NCBI RefSeq assembly: GCF_009905435.1
Contig: NZ_JAAAMT010000021.1
Span: 21,856 to 85,855 of the forward strand
From: Pseudomonas sp. R5(2019)
GTDB lineage: Bacteria > Pseudomonadota > Gammaproteobacteria > Pseudomonadales > Pseudomonadaceae
DNA length: 64,000 nt
Direction: 5' to 3'
Part shown: positions 60,967 through 64,000 of the stretch, one piece after another
Layout of the letters: each line of letters opens with the position of its first letter
Numbering within the stretch: the first letter of the stretch is position 1
Notes under the pieces: model-generated
What the model saw: only the letters and a program-made list of their open reading frames with translations
What the model was told of the DNA's origin: nothing
The model's database searches: none
Program-made: the position numbers and the translations under genes

Positions 60967-61313
60967 TTGCAGGCCCTTCAGACACCCCTGCAGCCCGCCT
61001 CCAATGAGGGATCGACGGTGGCCGCCCGTGCTGACTATCTGAAGATGAATTCGACTGGCAGTACGCCCGCAATGCAGGCTTGGGGACTGTCTATGTGGAC
61101 GCGCAACGCACTGCCGGCAACCTGCAAAACCTGATGACTGAACTCGAGCGTCAGGATATTGACGAATTCGTCCAGTTCGACAACGTTAGCGTCCTCGACC
61201 GGGACATGGCCGCGGCGAAAAAGCTCATTGAGCTGATCAACGATGGCAAACCGCAGTTGATTGAACCAGGTGGTGAAACCCAGCCCAGCGGATTCAGGGT
61301 TGGCGAAGGGTAA
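60967..61313 (+). pseudogene. Possible frameshifted short gene
   Basis: One frame (from TTG at 60967: LQALQTPLQPASN... ending ADYLK) and a second (from about 61,044: EDEFDWQYARNAG then TVYVDAQRTAG) join sensibly if one frameshift is assumed near 61,040. The second part (to 61313) is acidic and helical with VDAQRTAGNLQNLMTELERQ (in part). No family recognised; it could also be two unrelated frames. Confidence 0.3.
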
Positions 61314-61318
61314 ATGAG

Positions 61319-61948
61319 TCAGGGCTTGGGCGCACGGATGCCCTGGCGTTCGGCCACCGCGCGCAAGGTGCGCAGGGTTTCCATCGGCGCATCGATGACA
61401 AAGCGGTTGGCGAGCCAGGCGGGCACTTCACCGCCGGGTTCGGCACGCATCTGGTAGATCACCCGGGTTTGACGCTCGCCAGTGGGCTCGAAAATCCAGA
61501 GGCCGGACAGGTAGGGCACCCGGATGTAGCCCTTGACGCGTGGGCGGTAATGGGGCACTGCTTTGATACGCCGCAGCAGCTTGCCGTTGTCCTTGCGCTC
61601 GGTGACCACGTGCAGCACCAGGTCGCGCGGCTCGGCGGGCCAGGGCAACTTGGTTTTCATGTACACCCAGGTTTCATCGCCCTTGACCTTGAGCAGCTCC
61701 ATCTGTGCGCAGGCATACAGCCAGGCGCAGGCGACCCGCAGGTTTTCCTGCAGGTCCGACAGGGTGGAGACATCCGCTTGGATATCGACCACTCCGCGGT
61801 AACTCTGGTAGCGCGAGCCCGGCACCTGGCTCAGGTACACCTGCACGCCGTCTTCGTCCTTGCTCAGGCGCCAGGTGTCGGCCGCCTGACCCGCGGGAGC
61901 GAGCAGGCTGGCAGCCATCAGCAGGGGCAACAGGGGGTGTCTGGACAT
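61319..61948 (-). CDS. START-domain secreted lipid-binding protein
   Basis: 209 residues with signal peptide (about 1-22, GQAAD). START-like core: WRLSKDEDGVQVYLS, SYRGVVDI, RDLVLHVV and LSGLWIFEP, C-terminal helix RFVIDAPMETLRTLRA. Binds lipid or a small hydrophobic ligand in the periplasm. Same strand as, and 1 nt after, the anti-sigma gene; it ends near the frameshifted ORF. Confidence 0.87.
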   Translation of the reverse strand: MSRHPLLPLLMAASLLAPAGQAADTWRLSKDEDGVQVYLSQVPGSRYQSYRGVVDIQADVSTLSDLQENLRVACAWLYACAQMELLKVKGDETWVYMKTKLPWPAEPRDLVLHVVTERKDNGKLLRRIKAVPHYRPRVKGYIRVPYLSGLWIFEPTGERQTRVIYQMRAEPGGEVPAWLANRFVIDAPMETLRTLRAVAERQGIRAPKP

Positions 61949-61949
61949 A

Positions 61950-62744
61950 TCAGGCCTGCAATCGAGTTCGGATCAGGATTGCCATGGTTTCCAGGCTGGC
62001 TGGCGGGCTGCGGCCAATCAGCAGAAAAGCATGCCGGTGGGTCGCCCAGTGCACCAGATTCAGCCCCTGCCGGCGTTCGTGTGCCAGTCCAGCTTCGCCT
62101 TCTCGAGGCGTGATGCACAAGGCCAGCGGGTCGTGACTGGTGTCCTGGTAGGCCAGCTGGGCAATCGGCTGGCCATCGTATTGCAGCAGCTGCGCGCGCT
62201 TGAGGGTCAGCCCCGGTAACTGAACGCTCTCCAGCGTCAATGCCAAGGCCAGGCGCTCGCTCACGATCGCCAGTTGCGCCCGTTGGCTGGCGGCATCCAC
62301 GGGCAACTGCTCCAGGGTGCTGCGGGTGTACAGTGCCATGTAGTCGGCCACCTGCTCACGCCAGTTGTCCTGGTTCAGCCGGGCCCTGGCCAGCCAGCCC
62401 AGCCAGGCGCGGTCAGCCAGCACCCCGAAGGCGAACAACCCGGCGGCGGCCGCCACTAACTGACGCCTGCCAATGCCGGTGACGCGAGCGGGAGCTGCCG
62501 GTGGCTCAGGCAATGCCGCGAGCATGGAGGCCAGCCGCGTTTGCGGTGCCTGGCAGAGCAAGTCGTCAAAAGCTTCGGTGAGCGGGGTCAACCCGCCCTG
62601 GCGCAGCCACGCCAGACGTGCAGCCAGCGCCGGGTTGGCGTCGATCTGCAGCTGGACTTGGCGGGCGTGGATAGTTTCGAGCTCGCCATCAATCAGCGCG
62701 GTCAAGGTTTCATCGCTGACGGGAGCGTTGATGTGCGGGGTCAT
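61950..62744 (-). CDS. Anti-sigma factor, RseA/ChrR-like, membrane
   Basis: 264 residues. N-terminal ASD-type helical domain (TLTALIDGELETIHARQVQ..., with LAWLRQG), one membrane helix (about 93-110, LVAAAAGLFAFGVLADRAWLG in part) and a periplasmic C-domain. No zinc-binding HxxxCxxC seen, so not a ZAS domain. It overlaps the sigma gene (4 bp) and should hold its partner inactive until an envelope signal. Confidence 0.85.
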   Translation of the reverse strand: MTPHINAPVSDETLTALIDGELETIHARQVQLQIDANPALAARLAWLRQGGLTPLTEAFDDLLCQAPQTRLASMLAALPEPPAAPARVTGIGRRQLVAAAAGLFAFGVLADRAWLGWLARARLNQDNWREQVADYMALYTRSTLEQLPVDAASQRAQLAIVSERLALALTLESVQLPGLTLKRAQLLQYDGQPIAQLAYQDTSHDPLALCITPREGEAGLAHERRQGLNLVHWATHRHAFLLIGRSPPASLETMAILIRTRLQA

Positions 62745-63229
62745 GACAGGTCTCCCGGGGCCGACGAGCCCTGCGCCAGTTTCACTCGTGCAGCGGCCAG
62801 GCGACTCATCACCGTGCCCACCGGCACGCCCAGCAGCTGTGCCACCTCGCGATAGCCCAAGCCTTCAATGTAAGCCAGGAACAGTGTTTCGCGCTGGGCC
62901 GAGGGCAGGGCGCTGACCTGGCGCAGCACCTCGCTGGCATAGACATGCCATTGCGCAATCTGCTCGCCATCGACGACCAACACCTGCTCGGCCTCCACCT
63001 GGCCTTGCCCTCGGCGAACGCGCTGGGCACGCAGTTCGTTGAGCCAGACCGAGCGCAGGATCGAGAACAGCCAGTGGTCCAGCCGGCTGCCGGGGGTAAA
63101 TTGCCCGGCGCGCTCAAGTGCCCGTACGCAAGTCGCCTGCACCAGGTCTTCGGCCAGCTGCGGCTGGCGCGACAACACCAGCGCGTAACGCCACAGGCGC
63201 GCCAGGTGGGGGCCCAGCTGATTGCGCAT
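62741..63229 (-). CDS. ECF RNA polymerase sigma factor
   Basis: 162 residues with region 2 (LWRYALVLSRQPQLAEDLVQATCVRAL) given here in part, and region 4 with ETLFLAYIEGLGYREVAQLLGVPVGTVMSRL in part. GGAGG lies before an ATC codon 18 nt upstream of the ATG at 63229 rather than before the ATG, so the true start may be that ATC or the site is weak. Paired with the anti-sigma factor downstream. Confidence 0.9.
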   Translation of the reverse strand: MRNQLGPHLARLWRYALVLSRQPQLAEDLVQATCVRALERAGQFTPGSRLDHWLFSILRSVWLNELRAQRVRRGQGQVEAEQVLVVDGEQIAQWHVYASEVLRQVSALPSAQRETLFLAYIEGLGYREVAQLLGVPVGTVMSRLAAARVKLAQGSSAPGDLS

Positions 63230-63275
63230 ATCGGTCGAGGCCGCGATGGTCGCCTCCGCAGATCAGGACAGGTGT

Positions 63276-63812
63276 TCATAGCGCTTCAGGGTGCGCGATC
63301 GAGGCTGACAAGTCCTCATAGGACTCGCAGTCGCGGCCACACAGACGCTCGATCATTTGCAGCTGCTCCCGGGCCAGATCCAGGCGACCCTTGAGTACGT
63401 AGGCTTCACCCAGGTATTCACGCACCAGCACATACTGCGGATCGAGTTGCACTGCCTTCAGATAGTAGCCGATGCCTTCATCCACGCGCCCCAGCTTGCG
63501 GGTGGCGTAACCTCGGTAGTTGAGCGCTTGCGGGGTGTCGGGCTGCTGGAGGGTGTCGAGCAGGTCCAGGGCTTCCTGGGAGCGATCCAGCCTGGTCAGG
63601 TGGTAGGCATAGGCGGCGCGGTCGGCGTCCTGCAGCAGCTGGCTGGTTTTCAGCACGCAACGGCGGATGCTGCTGTCCCAGACCTTGCCTTTGGGACACG
63701 TGGGGATGGGCGGGCCATCGCCGTCACCGTTGGCCAGGGCAGTGCCGGCGACCAGGCAGAGGATGAGGCCGACGAGGATCAGTAGCCAGTGACGCCGGGA
63801 CGAAGTGCTCAT
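63276..63812 (-). CDS. Secreted TPR protein
   Basis: 178 residues from the ATG at 63812 (AGGAG 9 nt upstream; TTG at 63815 less likely). Signal peptide (about 1-27, GTALA), then a Cys pair (TCPKGKVWDSSIRRC) and three TPR-like helices pairs (YAYHLTRLDRSQEALDLL; LNYRGYATRKLGRVDEGIGYYLKAV in part; YVLVREYLGEAYVLKGRLDLAREQL in part). Probably a periplasmic scaffold. First gene upstream of the sigma unit, 46 nt away. Confidence 0.82.
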   Translation of the reverse strand: MSTSSRRHWLLILVGLILCLVAGTALANGDGDGPPIPTCPKGKVWDSSIRRCVLKTSQLLQDADRAAYAYHLTRLDRSQEALDLLDTLQQPDTPQALNYRGYATRKLGRVDEGIGYYLKAVQLDPQYVLVREYLGEAYVLKGRLDLAREQLQMIERLCGRDCESYEDLSASIAHPEAL

Positions 63813-63881
63813 CAAGTGTGTCTCCTGAGAGAGGGGCCAGGCGTGAACACTTCAGGGTGTGGGTTTATTCGGCTGTAATTA

Positions 63882-63960
63882 CATGGACTCGCCCACGCCG
63901 AGGCGTCAATGCGCCACGGTGGCGGTCTAAGAAGCCAACGACAGCGAGGGCGAGTCCATG
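63882..63960. repeat. 13-bp inverted repeat covering a start codon
   Basis: CATGGACTCGCCC (63882-63894) and GGGCGAGTCCATG (63948-63960) are perfect complements; the ATG of the next gene is the last three bases of the right arm. The mRNA would fold with the start codon paired. Confidence 0.75.
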
Positions 63961-64000
63961 AAAAAGAATACGACGATAGATCAGTCCCTGTCTTCCACCG
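63958..64000 (+). CDS. Start of a gene cut by the window edge
   Basis: The frame reads MKKNTTIDQSLSST and continues beyond the window. The region 63,813-63,957 between it and the divergent TPR gene holds no other gene. A KKNTT start without a hydrophobic stretch yet; nothing more can be said. The start is deduced from GAGGGCGAG upstream and the lack of an earlier in-frame ATG. Confidence 0.5.
   Translation, partial: MKKNTTIDQSLSST

Larger units (their letters stand above)
60634..61318. other. Region upstream of the EPS operon
   Basis: 685 nt. Holds the putative EPS promoter and, on the plus strand, a frameshifted short gene remnant. A pyrimidine/purine mix with no REP element. Confidence 0.5.

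Noticed and set aside
1..64000. CRISPR arrays, rRNA or insertion sequences
   Set aside because: No regularly spaced repeats with unique spacers, no rRNA-like stretch and no transposase frame were found.

Overview
The window is GC-rich chromosomal DNA that looks like a fluorescens-group Pseudomonas. Evidence: DUF1652 and DUF2076 proteins, ecotin, a PilU-type ATPase, a YejABE importer, a ybhP-clsB-ybhN operon, and many REP/REPIN hairpins of the GTAGGAGC or GTGGGAGC type between genes. I see no rRNA, tRNA or CRISPR array. All functional calls come from reading motifs by eye; no database search was run.

Layout. (1) 1-13,836 is ordinary chromosome: the tail of an NCS1 permease, a DUF3016 protein, a PP1-like phosphatase, a LysE exporter, a large autotransporter, DUF1652, ecotin, PpiC, PilU, 3-hydroxybutyrate dehydrogenase, and a YejA/B/E peptide importer with no ATPase gene beside it. 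(2) About 13,770-25,945 is a genomic island or integration hotspot. It holds a P4-type integrase, an AlpA regulator, an M41-like peptidase domain, a primase/helicase-like ATPase followed by a 31-bp inverted repeat, a serine recombinase with a candidate res site, a CNNM/CorC protein, a DUF2076 protein, a piece of a second CNNM gene, an integron-like cassette, and two tandem micro-proteins. The genes on both sides (toxin-like, 5' part only; CSS-motif sensor, EAL domain missing) are truncated. (3) 25,946-41,075 is a signalling and housekeeping block: DJ-1/PfpI protein, Fcy1-like cytosine deaminase, PAS histidine kinase, ybhP-clsB-ybhN, and a hybrid-kinase/CheR/response-regulator locus in which an internal deletion joins the first codons of cheB to the middle of the next kinase's receiver domain. 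GST and OsmC proteins follow. (4) 41,076-42,405 carries a mevalonate kinase behind a short unknown gene and a lux-box-like palindrome; almost the same palindrome precedes the autotransporter. (5) 42,697-60,633 is one 16-gene minus-strand operon for a Wzx/Wzy-type exopolysaccharide. (6) 61,319-64,000 holds a START-domain protein, an anti-sigma/ECF sigma pair, a TPR lipoprotein-like or secreted protein, and the start of a further gene whose ATG is buried in a hairpin.

How the parts fit. The EPS operon looks complete: Ugd and an epimerase supply UDP-sugars, a PssA/WcaJ-type transferase starts the repeat unit, three glycosyltransferases extend it, two acyltransferase-like proteins and two deacetylases decorate it, Wzx flips it, a Wzy-like protein polymerises it, and a PCP/OPX/ATPase trio exports it. 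A secreted glycoside hydrolase may trim it. The ATPase lacks the Walker A lysine.

The observations most worth checking are the cheB deletion scar, the paired lux-box-like promoters, the cassette with an attC-like hairpin, the island's 31-bp inverted repeat, the missing yejF, and the EPS locus itself.
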